This document shows positions 25,480 to 34,282 of a stretch of 64,000 nt of DNA, piece by piece. The translations under genes and the position numbers were made by a program. The stretch's first letter is position 1; every line of letters begins with the position of its first letter. The stretch comes from Endozoicomonas elysicola (GTDB lineage Bacteria; Pseudomonadota; Gammaproteobacteria; Pseudomonadales; Endozoicomonadaceae). The stretch spans positions 3,154,744-3,218,743 of the forward strand of contig NZ_JOJP01000001.1 of the NCBI RefSeq assembly GCF_000710775.1, given 5' to 3'. A model generated the notes under the pieces. The model was not told the DNA's origin, did not search any database, and was given only the letters and a program-made list of their open reading frames with translations.

Positions 25480-26628
25480 ATGACCGCTTTTCAAAAAAGC
25501 AGACAGCTTTTGATGGTTTTCTTTATCTTTCTTTCAGGAAGTTTATCAGCGGGGCCAGATGATAGTATAAATGAGCATGAAATATCATTAAATTACCTAA
25601 ATAATGGAGCCCTAAATGGTCACATTCGTGTTGACTGTTTTGATGAAAACAATAGCTGTGAATCAACATTGGAGTTTGAACAGGATGGCGATACTCAATA
25701 CAGGGTCACACCACCTTCATTGAGAGGAATGAAGTTCCAGGGGCATTTTCAAAGAGATTTAAATGAATTGTTAGAGCTGGGTTCAATAACTGTACAAAAA
25801 GGCAGTGAAAAGACCAAAATTCCTTTGAGTATTGATTATGACGAATTACCACTTGGTGATAAAGATAACTCAATAACAAGGGCTATTATTGCCCATCTGC
25901 ACCCTTCCATAATTAGTCATGCCAGGAAAGAATTAGAGCATATCACTGAGATTTCAGACTATCTGACTGGTTCAACAAAAAATTCTGAAACCCTTCATCT
26001 ATTTAAGCCAGAACCACACAAAATTTCCTATAAAGATGCTGAGAAATTGGCAAACTCAATCAATGGGGATTATATGGTGCTTGATATTGGTGAAAGCTAC
26101 TCGATGGTTCTTATTTTCAATCAGGATAATATACCAGAGTCCATTTATGTGCTTGACCGATGGAAATTGTATAGGGATCCGATTTTTAAAACAATCATTG
26201 GCTATGGCGATTTATTCGGGCTAGTACTGCATGGATTAGATTTTTATGATTACAGTAAAGCGATATTAGGCTTTGGTAAACATGCTGGTCATGCCCACAG
26301 TTTTATTGGTGCTGGTTTTCATATAGCGGAGATTATTGACCATACTCATGGCGTGGCTGAGTTTATTTCTGGAGGTCAGAAGCACTATCATGATCATGAT
26401 CATGGAGTATGGGGAGATATTTTTGGTTACATGCATTTAGGACACACAATCTATGAAGTGGCAACTCATCCTACTCCAGCGCATGTCATTCAAACTGCTT
26501 TAACGTTTGCAAGCTTTGGCTATCACCATGTCCCACATCATTATTATGAATATTCAATGACAGAGGTTTTACGTCCTGTAATAAACTCCCAGAGTCAATC
26601 TTCTCTTGATTCTAGAAATCTGAACTAG
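25480..26628 (+). CDS. Exported histidine-rich protein of unknown function
   Basis: I do not recognise this 382-residue protein. The N-terminus (basic QKSRQ, hydrophobic LLMVFFIFLSGSLSA) is a clear signal peptide, probably cleaved after residue 25. A beta-rich region with two cysteines follows (VDCFDENNSCE). The C-terminal third is glycine-, tyrosine- and histidine-rich, with GKHAGHAHSF, IDHTHG, KHYHDHDHGVWG and YHHVPHHYYEY, which suggests metal binding. A Fur-like box upstream suggests induction under iron (or zinc) limitation. A periplasmic or outer-surface metal role is an inference. Confidence 0.7.
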   Translation: MTAFQKSRQLLMVFFIFLSGSLSAGPDDSINEHEISLNYLNNGALNGHIRVDCFDENNSCESTLEFEQDGDTQYRVTPPSLRGMKFQGHFQRDLNELLELGSITVQKGSEKTKIPLSIDYDELPLGDKDNSITRAIIAHLHPSIISHARKELEHITEISDYLTGSTKNSETLHLFKPEPHKISYKDAEKLANSINGDYMVLDIGESYSMVLIFNQDNIPESIYVLDRWKLYRDPIFKTIIGYGDLFGLVLHGLDFYDYSKAILGFGKHAGHAHSFIGAGFHIAEIIDHTHGVAEFISGGQKHYHDHDHGVWGDIFGYMHLGHTIYEVATHPTPAHVIQTALTFASFGYHHVPHHYYEYSMTEVLRPVINSQSQSSLDSRNLN

Positions 26629-26690
26629 CTCATTACATTCACTTAGCACTCTGATCACTATTAAACGGTGTTCAGAGTCACCCTCACCCT

Positions 26691-26906
26691 TCATCGTCTT
26701 GTTGAACTATAAGAAACTGGTCGCATTTCTAATGAGATATTGCGAGAATTGCAGACCTTAAGGACATAAGTACGCGTCCGGCGTTGTATTTTTTCTATAA
26801 ATGCTTCAGTAACTCGCCGGGTAGACGCTAAAAAACGAACACACGTCAGGGCAATGACTGCCAACTCAGAATAAGAATGTGATACTGGGGTAATACAAGA
26901 GTGCAA
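26691..26906 (-). pseudogene. Possible remnant of an IS5-like transposase
   Basis: On the minus strand about 35 codons read SHSYSELAVIALTCVRF and onward, which vaguely recalls the YSDLAIxxxLxL segment near the N-terminus of IS5-group transposases. The frame then loses any resemblance. There are no visible terminal repeats. It overlaps the start of the efflux adaptor gene, and the match is weak, so this is only a suggestion. Confidence 0.2.
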
Positions 26907-28010
26907 AAGTTAGTCAATGTGAACGGCTCATGGTTAGCCGCCGGTGTTATTGCGGCTGGCATTGGTATCTACCTGTTGACCGCTGATGTCGTTAATATCA
27001 ACGATACTGAAAAAGTTACCCCTCCTGCCCAGGATAGCCATAAGAATACGGTGATTCCCGTCGTTCAGGCTTCTCACTTTGAGCAAGTACCGCTAAAACG
27101 TACACTGACACTCTATGGGACAACGGAAACTGATCGAACCGTCACGGTCAGTGCTGAACTGGCAGCCCGAGTTATTACTATCAGTGCTGAACGCGGACAG
27201 CTGATGGCTGCAGGCGATGAAATGATCCGCCTGCGTGAAGGCAGCCTGATAGCTCAATTGAAATCGGCTGAGGCTCGCGTAAGACAGGCTGAACAGGATT
27301 ACCAGTCAGCCCTGTCTCTGCAAAAGAAAAAACACATTGCCGATAATCAGATCACTCAACTTGAGGCTTCCCTGGCTGAGGCGCTGTCGCAAAAAGAACA
27401 GCTCCAGACTCAATGGGAAAATACGCTGATTAAGGCGCCCGTTTCCGGCATTCTGAATAAGCGTCACGTGGAAGTCGGTGACTTTATTGATAAAGGCAAG
27501 CCGGTCGCTGAAATTCTCGACCTTGACCCTCTGGTGGTCCATGTCGATGCTCCCCAGAATCACATTAATTACTTTAAGTCTGGCCAGAAAGCGGTTGTCC
27601 GATTTCTTGGTGGAGCAACCAGCGAAGCGACTATTCGTTTTATTGATCGACAGGCAAATGCATCCACCCGGACATTTTCTGTCGAGTTAACGATCCCTAA
27701 TCCCGATATGAAAATTCCCGCAGGCCTAAGCGTTGAAGCCGACCTGCTGATGGAAGAAGTACTGGCACTTGAAATCAGCCCAGCATGGCTCGCATTGAGT
27801 GAAGATGGAGAACCGGGTATTAAGTGGGTGACAACAGGGAATCGGGTCGAGTTCACCCCAGTGGATGTGGTCAAGTCTGAAAGTAACCGCCTCTGGGTCA
27901 CTGGAATTCCCGAACAGGCCAGAGTCATCACCCGGGGTCAGGGCTTCGTTCGATCCGGTGATCAGGTTGATGTTATCAACCCTGATGTGTCTCTGGTTGC
28001 CGGGGAGTAA
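26901..28010 (+). CDS. RND efflux periplasmic adaptor (HlyD/MFP family)
   Basis: The 369-residue membrane fusion protein links an inner-membrane RND pump to an outer-membrane channel. It has an N-terminal membrane anchor (about residues 10-28), a lipoyl-like half-motif VSAELAARVITISAERGQLM, an alpha-helical hairpin (about 110-160), the second lipoyl half TLIKAPVSGILNKRHVEVGD, and the beta-barrel and membrane-proximal domains. There is no lipobox cysteine. The GTG at 26901 is the only start that keeps the anchor. It lies six bases before the pump gene, so they form one operon. No outer-membrane partner is present, so TolC is presumably shared. Confidence 0.9.
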   Translation: MQKLVNVNGSWLAAGVIAAGIGIYLLTADVVNINDTEKVTPPAQDSHKNTVIPVVQASHFEQVPLKRTLTLYGTTETDRTVTVSAELAARVITISAERGQLMAAGDEMIRLREGSLIAQLKSAEARVRQAEQDYQSALSLQKKKHIADNQITQLEASLAEALSQKEQLQTQWENTLIKAPVSGILNKRHVEVGDFIDKGKPVAEILDLDPLVVHVDAPQNHINYFKSGQKAVVRFLGGATSEATIRFIDRQANASTRTFSVELTIPNPDMKIPAGLSVEADLLMEEVLALEISPAWLALSEDGEPGIKWVTTGNRVEFTPVDVVKSESNRLWVTGIPEQARVITRGQGFVRSGDQVDVINPDVSLVAGE

Positions 28011-28016
28011 TGACCA

Positions 28017-31000
28017 ATGCGAAGTCTGATTGCTGCATCACTGATGCGAACCCGTACCGTTATGATGCTGCTGGCGTTAATCCTGGTTACCGGCCTTGCC
28101 AGCTATCTTACTATTCCCAAAGAATCGAGCCCTGATATTACGATTCCGGTCATTTATATTTCCGTATCACACGAAGGTATTTCGCCGGAAGATGCCGAAC
28201 GCTTGCTGGTACTCCCCCTGGAGAATGAACTCAGGGCTATAGAAGGTGTTAAAGAACTCAAGGCAACCGCATCACAGTCACATGCCTCCATTACCCTTGA
28301 GTTTATCGCTGGACTGGATACGGATGAGGTTCTCGCAGACGTCAGGGATAAGGTGAATCTGGCTAAAAGCAAGCTGCCTCAGGATACGGATGAGCCTATT
28401 ATCAACCAGATCTCCTTTGCCAGTATGGAGCCGGTGATTACGGCCGTACTTTCTGGCAACTTACCCGAACGTGCGCTGGTCAAAATAGCTCGTGAGCTCA
28501 GAGATGAGCTGGAATCCAGAAAGCAGATTCTGGAAGTGGATATCGCAGGCGACCGAGAGGAAGTCGTTGACGTTATTATTAATCCACTCAAGCTGGAAAG
28601 TTATGGGTTGGTTCCAGCCGATGTTATTAACCTGGTTTCCCAGAACAACCAGCTGGTTGCGGCCGGCAACCTGGACAATGGTAAGGGGCGATTTTCAGTC
28701 AAGGTCCCCGCTGTCTATAAAACAGCCGCAGATATTCTCTCTCAGCCCGTCAAAGCAGATGGTGATCGGGTCATTACCTTCGGTGATATTGCCAGCGTTC
28801 TCAGTACGTTTAAGGATGGTGGCGGTTACGCCAGAATGAATGGAAAGAACAGTATCGCCCTGGAAATCAAGAAGCGCCCCGGGGAAAACATCATTGAAAC
28901 GGTGGGACTGGCTAAAGCCATTATTACTGAAGGCCAGAAGCTTTCACCTAAAACCCTGAATGTTGATTACGTGGGTGATCAGTCTGAGGATGTCATGGGT
29001 ATGGTCAATGACCTGCAGAACAGTGTTCTGGCGGCCATTATTCTGGTGGTTACGGTTATTGTAGGAGCACTGGGCTTTCGCAGCGCCGTGTTGGCAGCCA
29101 TCGCCATTCCAGGCTCCTTTCTGACCGGTATTCTGATCATTGCCATGATGGGCTTAACCATCAACATGGTGGTTCTTATCTCACTGATGATGGCTGTGGG
29201 TATGCTGGTTGATGGCGCCATTGTAGTTACCGAATATGCCGACCGGAAAATGAGTGAGGGCGTTGCCCGCAAACAGGCGTATCAGGAAGCCTCATTACGC
29301 ATGGCATGGCCAATCATTGCTTCGACAGCAACGACTCTGGCCGCCTTTTTCCCACTGATGTTCTGGCCGGGCATTATGGGCGAGATGATGACCTATCTGC
29401 CATTAACCCTGATTGCGACCCTCTCCGCATCTCTGGTGATGGCACTGATTTTTATACCGACCATCGGCTCCCTTATTGGCAAGCCCAGAAAGCTCAGCGA
29501 GCTGGAAAAGCGATCCATCACCGAGGCGGAAACAGGAGATTTGCAGAATGTTCCCGGTTGGGCCGGCGTATATATCCGCACGCTGTCCAAGGCGATTCAG
29601 CACCCTTTAAAAATTCTGTTCTCGGGCATGGCTATGGTGACAGTCATTTATTTTGCCTTCATTAGCTTTGGCAAAGGCTTTGAGTTCTTTCCCGATGTTG
29701 ATACCAATAACATCATGGTCAAGGTAAGGGTTAATTCCAGCAACCTGTCCATTGATGAAAAAGATGAAATCCTTAGAAAGGTAGAAGCAATTCTGCTCCG
29801 GCAACCAGAATTAAAAACGCTGTATGCCCGCACTGGTGACAACCAGGAGGTGGGTACCATTCGTCTGAATATGGTGGACTGGAAATATCGCAGAAAAGCA
29901 GCCCTTGTCGCAGAAGAGATTAATCAGAAGCTTTCACACTTTGCCGGACTGGATATCACTGTTGAGCGAAGAAAAGATGGCCCTCCCCAGGGGAAACCCC
30001 TGGAACTCGTGATCAGTGCCAATGACCTTGATGTGCTGCACGAAACGGTTGGCAAAGTCAGGTCCGTTCTGGCGGGCATTGATGGCTTTACCAATTTAGA
30101 AGACGACGGCCCTACTCCCGGCTATGAATGGCGCATTGATGTAGACCGTGCCGGAGCTGCCCGTTATGGTGCGGATGTCAGCAGTGCCGGCGGCCTTGTC
30201 CGTCTGGTTACTTCTGGTTTAACAGTGGGCAGTTATCGTCCGGATGACAGCAGTGATGAAGTGGATATTCGTATTCGTTTTCCTGAGTCAGACCGTCACC
30301 TTGAGAGTATCGATCAACTTCGATTAATGACCCAGTCGGGCCTGGTGCCTATCAACAACTTCACAACACGGGAGATTGCCCCCAAGGTTGACAGCATCAA
30401 GCATCTCGACGGTAAACGAACAGTCAGCGTCGGTGCCAATCTGGCCGAAGGGGCCCTGTTGAATGACCTCCTGCCTGAGTTAAAAGCAAAGCTTGATACA
30501 TTGGAAGTACCACAGGAAGTCAGTTTCACCATTAAAGGTCAGAATGAAGACCAGCAGGAAAGCAGTCAGTTCCTGATTAAGGCATTCGCAATCGCCCTGT
30601 TCGTGATGGCCATGATACTGGTGACTCAGTTCAACAGCTTCTACCAAGCCTTCCTGATTATGTCAGCTGTTGTCCTTTCTACCGGTGGTGTGTTGCTTGG
30701 ACTACTCGTGGCCGGAAAACCCTTTGGCATAGTGATGTGTGGTATCGGGGTCATTTCTCTGGCAGGCATCGTCGTAAACAACAATATCGTATTGATTGAT
30801 ACCTACAATCTGTTGCGCAAACAGGGAATGAAAGCCGAAGAAGCCATTCTTCGAACCGGTGCCCAGCGTCTGCGACCGGTAATGTTGACTACCATCACCA
30901 CCATTCTGGGCCTGATGCCGATGGTGCTCTCCACCAATATTGATCTGTTCAACCACCGGCTTGAGATTGGCGGTCCCACCGCTCAGTGGTGGAATCAGTT

Positions 31001-31112
31001 ATCGACCTCCATTGCCGGAGGTCTGGCATTTGCGACCCTGCTGACACTGGTTCTGACACCTTGTCTTCTGGTCATTGCAGGTCGGAGGCAGGACAGAAAA
31101 ATGGCTGAGTAA
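28017..31112 (+). CDS. RND efflux transporter permease
   Basis: The 1031-residue inner-membrane proton-driven exporter belongs to the AcrB/hydrophobe-amphiphile efflux superfamily. It has the twelve-helix, two-porter-domain layout: a first helix (MMLLALILVTGLASYLTIP), the periplasmic porter domain beginning PDITIPVIYISVSHEGISP, the helix 4 motif GMLVDGAIVVTEYADR with the proton-relay Asp, and the repeat half with GIGVISLAGIVVNNNIVLID. A GGGGAG ribosome binding site lies at the end of the adaptor gene. The sequence is closer to the less studied non-AcrB branch (KESSPDITIP start), and the substrate is unknown. Confidence 0.93.
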   Translation: MRSLIAASLMRTRTVMMLLALILVTGLASYLTIPKESSPDITIPVIYISVSHEGISPEDAERLLVLPLENELRAIEGVKELKATASQSHASITLEFIAGLDTDEVLADVRDKVNLAKSKLPQDTDEPIINQISFASMEPVITAVLSGNLPERALVKIARELRDELESRKQILEVDIAGDREEVVDVIINPLKLESYGLVPADVINLVSQNNQLVAAGNLDNGKGRFSVKVPAVYKTAADILSQPVKADGDRVITFGDIASVLSTFKDGGGYARMNGKNSIALEIKKRPGENIIETVGLAKAIITEGQKLSPKTLNVDYVGDQSEDVMGMVNDLQNSVLAAIILVVTVIVGALGFRSAVLAAIAIPGSFLTGILIIAMMGLTINMVVLISLMMAVGMLVDGAIVVTEYADRKMSEGVARKQAYQEASLRMAWPIIASTATTLAAFFPLMFWPGIMGEMMTYLPLTLIATLSASLVMALIFIPTIGSLIGKPRKLSELEKRSITEAETGDLQNVPGWAGVYIRTLSKAIQHPLKILFSGMAMVTVIYFAFISFGKGFEFFPDVDTNNIMVKVRVNSSNLSIDEKDEILRKVEAILLRQPELKTLYARTGDNQEVGTIRLNMVDWKYRRKAALVAEEINQKLSHFAGLDITVERRKDGPPQGKPLELVISANDLDVLHETVGKVRSVLAGIDGFTNLEDDGPTPGYEWRIDVDRAGAARYGADVSSAGGLVRLVTSGLTVGSYRPDDSSDEVDIRIRFPESDRHLESIDQLRLMTQSGLVPINNFTTREIAPKVDSIKHLDGKRTVSVGANLAEGALLNDLLPELKAKLDTLEVPQEVSFTIKGQNEDQQESSQFLIKAFAIALFVMAMILVTQFNSFYQAFLIMSAVVLSTGGVLLGLLVAGKPFGIVMCGIGVISLAGIVVNNNIVLIDTYNLLRKQGMKAEEAILRTGAQRLRPVMLTTITTILGLMPMVLSTNIDLFNHRLEIGGPTAQWWNQLSTSIAGGLAFATLLTLVLTPCLLVIAGRRQDRKMAE

Positions 31113-31118
31113 ACCATC

Positions 31119-31149
31119 AAAAACAGGCAATAGCAGAGGCTATTGCCTG
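31119..31149 (-). terminator. Terminator between the RND operon and the MOSC gene
   Basis: An 11-bp stem CAGGCAATAGC/GCTATTGCCTG (31124-31134 with 31139-31149) is followed on the minus strand by TTTTT. It clearly serves the MOSC gene and may also stop the RND transcript. Confidence 0.85.
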
Positions 31150-31164
31150 AATTATTAAAGTCAC

Positions 31165-31959
31165 TTACTCCAAAATAGTCACCTTATCTCCGACCCGGAT
31201 AATGCCTGCCTGGTCCGGAATAAGATTCTGACCAAAGATAACCCCCATCTCCGTTCGACGATATTGAGCCAGTGTAAACAATGGCTCCCTCCCCTCTTTC
31301 TCTCCGGTTTCAGGGTTGACGGTGGTCATTACACACCGGGAACAGGGTTTGGCTACCCGAAAGGTGATATCTCCGATCTTGATCACTGACCAGGTGTCTT
31401 CTTCATAGGGTTGTTGACCACTGACCACGATATTGGGTCGGAAGCGTGACATGGACACGGTATCGGTCAGGCGTTGGTTCAAATCGGCTAAAGACGCTTC
31501 ATTGGTCAGAAGAAATGGGAAACCGTCGGCAAAACTGGTGTGATCTTCTGGTTTTGAATACCGGGCATCGGTGGATCGTATTGACTGTTCTGGCTGATAA
31601 AACAGTCTGCATTTCATATTCAGAAAATCACTGAACCACTGAGCGGCATCATCCCCGGCATCAAGGGCATGGCAATCATCTTTCCAGACGGTGACTGTTG
31701 AAGAATAAGCTCCGGCTGACGGTGTTGATACACGGAGACTCTCAGCCTCTGGTCGTGTGATCTGCAACCCTCCATCAACGATAGAGGTGACCACTGTTGC
31801 CAGGACTGGGTATTGTCGCTGAGTAATGAACTTGCCATTTTCATCAGTCAGGAGCCAGCGACGATCATGTTCAAAACCTCTCAGGGTTACATGGGCACGC
31901 TCAAGGGGGATTGCCCTGGTTGATTTGATCGGATAGACCGTCAGCCCGGTTACTTCCAT
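31165..31959 (-). CDS. MOSC domain-containing protein (YcbX-like, no ferredoxin domain)
   Basis: MOSC proteins bind molybdenum cofactor through a conserved cysteine; E. coli YcbX detoxifies N-hydroxylated compounds. The 264-residue protein has the MOSC N-terminal beta-barrel (GLTVYPIKSTRAIPLERAHV, GFEHDRRWLLTDENG) and the MOSC domain with RFRPNIVVSG and the cysteine region KPCSRCVMTTVNPETG. It lacks the C-terminal 2Fe-2S ferredoxin domain of YcbX. ATG 31959 has GGAG directly upstream; the open frame extends to 32007 without other support. It is divergent from tatD with overlapping upstream regions. Confidence 0.88.
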   Translation of the reverse strand: MEVTGLTVYPIKSTRAIPLERAHVTLRGFEHDRRWLLTDENGKFITQRQYPVLATVVTSIVDGGLQITRPEAESLRVSTPSAGAYSSTVTVWKDDCHALDAGDDAAQWFSDFLNMKCRLFYQPEQSIRSTDARYSKPEDHTSFADGFPFLLTNEASLADLNQRLTDTVSMSRFRPNIVVSGQQPYEEDTWSVIKIGDITFRVAKPCSRCVMTTVNPETGEKEGREPLFTLAQYRRTEMGVIFGQNLIPDQAGIIRVGDKVTILE

Positions 31960-32087
31960 CAGCTCCAGCTCCTGTACTTTATATGACCAGAATATTATTA
32001 CCGCCAAGGATACGGCTATCCCTTGTTTATGAGAACAATGGGAATCAAAATATCCTGCAAATTATTTTAGTGATAACAGGATTCTCA

Positions 32088-32918
32088 ATGACACTGCAGC
32101 TGGTTGATATAGGCGTTAACCTCAGTGATAAGGCTTTTGACAAGGATCGCGATGAGGTAGTCAGTCGCGCTGTTGAGCACGGTGTTACCACCATGATCCT
32201 CACTGGCACTTCTCTGGCAGAGTCTCAGGAGGTGTTGGGTCTGGCAAGAACCCACGCTGGCCACTGCTTTTGTACTGCCGGTATCCACCCACACGGGGCT
32301 AAAGATGCAAATGTGCAGGCCTTTAATGAGCTGAAGACCTTATTCAATGAACCAGAGGTGGTTGCTGTTGGAGAGACAGGTCTGGATTTTAACCGTGACT
32401 TTTCTCCCCGGCCGGTTCAGGAGAAAGTGTTTGAGCGTCAGTTGGAGCTGGCTATTGAGAGTAGACTGCCCCTGTTCTGTCATGAAAGAGATGCGTCAGA
32501 GCGCTTCGCAGAAATCATCAGAAGCTACCGGGATCAGATCAACAAACTGGTCGTACACTGCTTCACAGCGGATAAGAAAGCTCTGTATCGATATCTGGAC
32601 CTGGATTGCCATATTGGCATTACCGGATGGATCTGTGATGAACGACGGGGAACCCACCTCCATCCGCTGATGAAGGATATTCCTGCAAATCGATTGATGG
32701 TGGAAACCGATTCACCGTGGCTACTGCCAAGATCGTTGGTGAAAAAGCCGAAAAACCGGAGAAATGAACCGGCCTTTCTGCTTGAGGTTGTCCAGATGAT
32801 CGCTACTCACACCGGGCAATCCCTGGAACAGGTTGGCCGGCAAACCAGAAAAACATCACTGGAATTCTTTAATCTCACGGCTCGTCATCATGACCTTCAG
32901 GGTCAAGATGGACAATAA
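32088..32918 (+). CDS. tatD: TatD family deoxyribonuclease
   Basis: TatD is a metal-dependent 3'-5' exonuclease of the amidohydrolase fold, linked to DNA repair and DNA breakdown. The 276-residue protein has VDIGVNLSDKAF, GTSLAESQEVLGLAR, AGIHPHGAKD, the metal Glu in VAVGETGLDFNRDFSP, FCHERDASERF, VVHCFTADKK, GITGWICDERRG and ETDSPWLLPR, all as in E. coli TatD. The longer frame from 31983 lacks family similarity in its first 35 residues, so ATG 32088 is used. Its 3' end overlaps the convergent fieF gene by 44 bp. Confidence 0.95.
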   Translation: MTLQLVDIGVNLSDKAFDKDRDEVVSRAVEHGVTTMILTGTSLAESQEVLGLARTHAGHCFCTAGIHPHGAKDANVQAFNELKTLFNEPEVVAVGETGLDFNRDFSPRPVQEKVFERQLELAIESRLPLFCHERDASERFAEIIRSYRDQINKLVVHCFTADKKALYRYLDLDCHIGITGWICDERRGTHLHPLMKDIPANRLMVETDSPWLLPRSLVKKPKNRRNEPAFLLEVVQMIATHTGQSLEQVGRQTRKTSLEFFNLTARHHDLQGQDGQ

Positions 32919-33858
32919 CGTCCGCTTCGGGCAGGTATTCTAGTACTGCCCGCTTTGCTTCAACCCCCAGTTCATGGGCATGGATCAGCGGCGTATTGGG
33001 TTCAAGGTCCAGATGCATCTGAATAAACGGAATTGAGCCTGACACCCGGGTTTTTACGTCATGAATACCCAAAACACCGTCTACGGAGAGGGCTCGTTTC
33101 TCAATTTCCTGAAGATCTTCCTTGGGCAGCGCTTGATCCATCAATTGCTGAATAGCTTCCCAGGCCAGATTTCTAACACTGAACAACATATAACCACCAA
33201 TAAACAGCGCCAGAATATTATCTACCTGCTGATAGCCATAGCTGGCACCAATCAGTGCGGCAAGTACAGCCAGGTTGGTCAGGAGGTCTACCTGATAATG
33301 AAGCGAGTCAGATTTAATAGCCGCTGAATTGGTTTTCCTGATGACATACCGCTGGATAGAGAGCAGAATCAATGTGGCGATGATCGAAAAGATCATAACT
33401 ATAATGCCAGCACTTTCATTACCCAGCACAACATCTTCACCCGTTATCCGGTCAAGCGTGTTCAGCACCAGAACAATGGCTGAGCCACCAATAAAGGCAG
33501 ACTGAGCCAATACGGCAAGTTGCTCAGCCTTCCCATGGCCAAAATGATGATCCTCATCTGCTGGCGCAATGGCAATCCTGACGGCAAATAATGTGATCAG
33601 GGAAGCCAGAATATCCATTGTGGAATCCAGCAAAGTAGCGAGCAGGCTCATGGAGCCGGTCATGAACCAGGCGACGAGCTTAGCGATAATCAGGATGCTT
33701 GCAGTAGCAACCGAAGCGTAGGTTGCCAGTTTGAGGAGGCGGTTTTTGTCTTCAGACACGTGCTTTCCAGAGTTGCTGTCATTAAGCTCAGACGATGTCA
33801 TCCTTTGACGAGACTCTTGTCTTTGAGCCCGTCTTTGAACCAGAGCGTAGTTAATCAT
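32875..33858 (-). CDS. fieF: Cation diffusion facilitator FieF
   Basis: FieF is a dimeric inner-membrane zinc/iron-proton antiporter. The 327-residue protein has a variable hydrophilic N-terminus of about 45 residues longer than E. coli, six membrane helices, the metal site ATLLDSTMDILASL (Asp-x3-Asp), the DDHHFGHGKAEQLA-type loop after helix 2, the second site LHYQVDLLTN, and the cytoplasmic metallochaperone-like domain ending VIVHLDPEG. ATG 33858 has AGGGA five bases upstream; ATG 33801 is an alternative. The last 44 bp overlap tatD tail to tail. Confidence 0.94.
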   Translation of the reverse strand: MINYALVQRRAQRQESRQRMTSSELNDSNSGKHVSEDKNRLLKLATYASVATASILIIAKLVAWFMTGSMSLLATLLDSTMDILASLITLFAVRIAIAPADEDHHFGHGKAEQLAVLAQSAFIGGSAIVLVLNTLDRITGEDVVLGNESAGIIVMIFSIIATLILLSIQRYVIRKTNSAAIKSDSLHYQVDLLTNLAVLAALIGASYGYQQVDNILALFIGGYMLFSVRNLAWEAIQQLMDQALPKEDLQEIEKRALSVDGVLGIHDVKTRVSGSIPFIQMHLDLEPNTPLIHAHELGVEAKRAVLEYLPEADVIVHLDPEGHDDEP

Positions 33859-33896
33859 GCGATCCCTGCTAATTAACAACCGACGATCTTTCTATC

Positions 33897-34145
33897 CTAT
33901 CCTGAAACGGGTTGGATCAGCCAGTCATTCAGGGCCTCGAGCGTAAATGGCCATCCAAGCTCCCTGCCCTCTTCCGTCGCTATGACAGGAATCCGTACAC
34001 CATAAAGATCAACCAGACGATCATCCTCACTGATCTCTATAGCCGCCCAGCGACAGACCTGCTGACCTTGCAGAAAATTGAGCATTTCTTCAGCTTCTTC
34101 ACACAGGTGACATCCGGACGTGGTATATAAAGTCAGTTGAATCAT
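33897..34145 (-). CDS. Glutaredoxin-family protein (DUF836-like)
   Basis: The 82-residue thioredoxin-fold protein starts MIQLTLYTTSGCHLCEEAEE with a CxxC active site (Cys-His-Leu-Cys) and has the cis-proline segment VRIPVIATEEGRELGWPF, both typical of small glutaredoxin-like proteins. Its role is likely thiol-disulfide exchange in the cytoplasm; the substrate is unknown. It lies 38 bp upstream of fieF on the same strand and could be co-transcribed with it. Confidence 0.88.
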   Translation of the reverse strand: MIQLTLYTTSGCHLCEEAEEMLNFLQGQQVCRWAAIEISEDDRLVDLYGVRIPVIATEEGRELGWPFTLEALNDWLIQPVSG

Positions 34146-34282
34146 AAACTATCCCCTAAAAAGGGGGTCTATGATAGCGATAATATAACCATAGAGTTAG
34201 TAAAGATTATGTAGATATAACTACAGCATAGTGTTTTTGCTTATACTCTCACTGGGCACTAATAAATTCAGCTGGCGATCCC

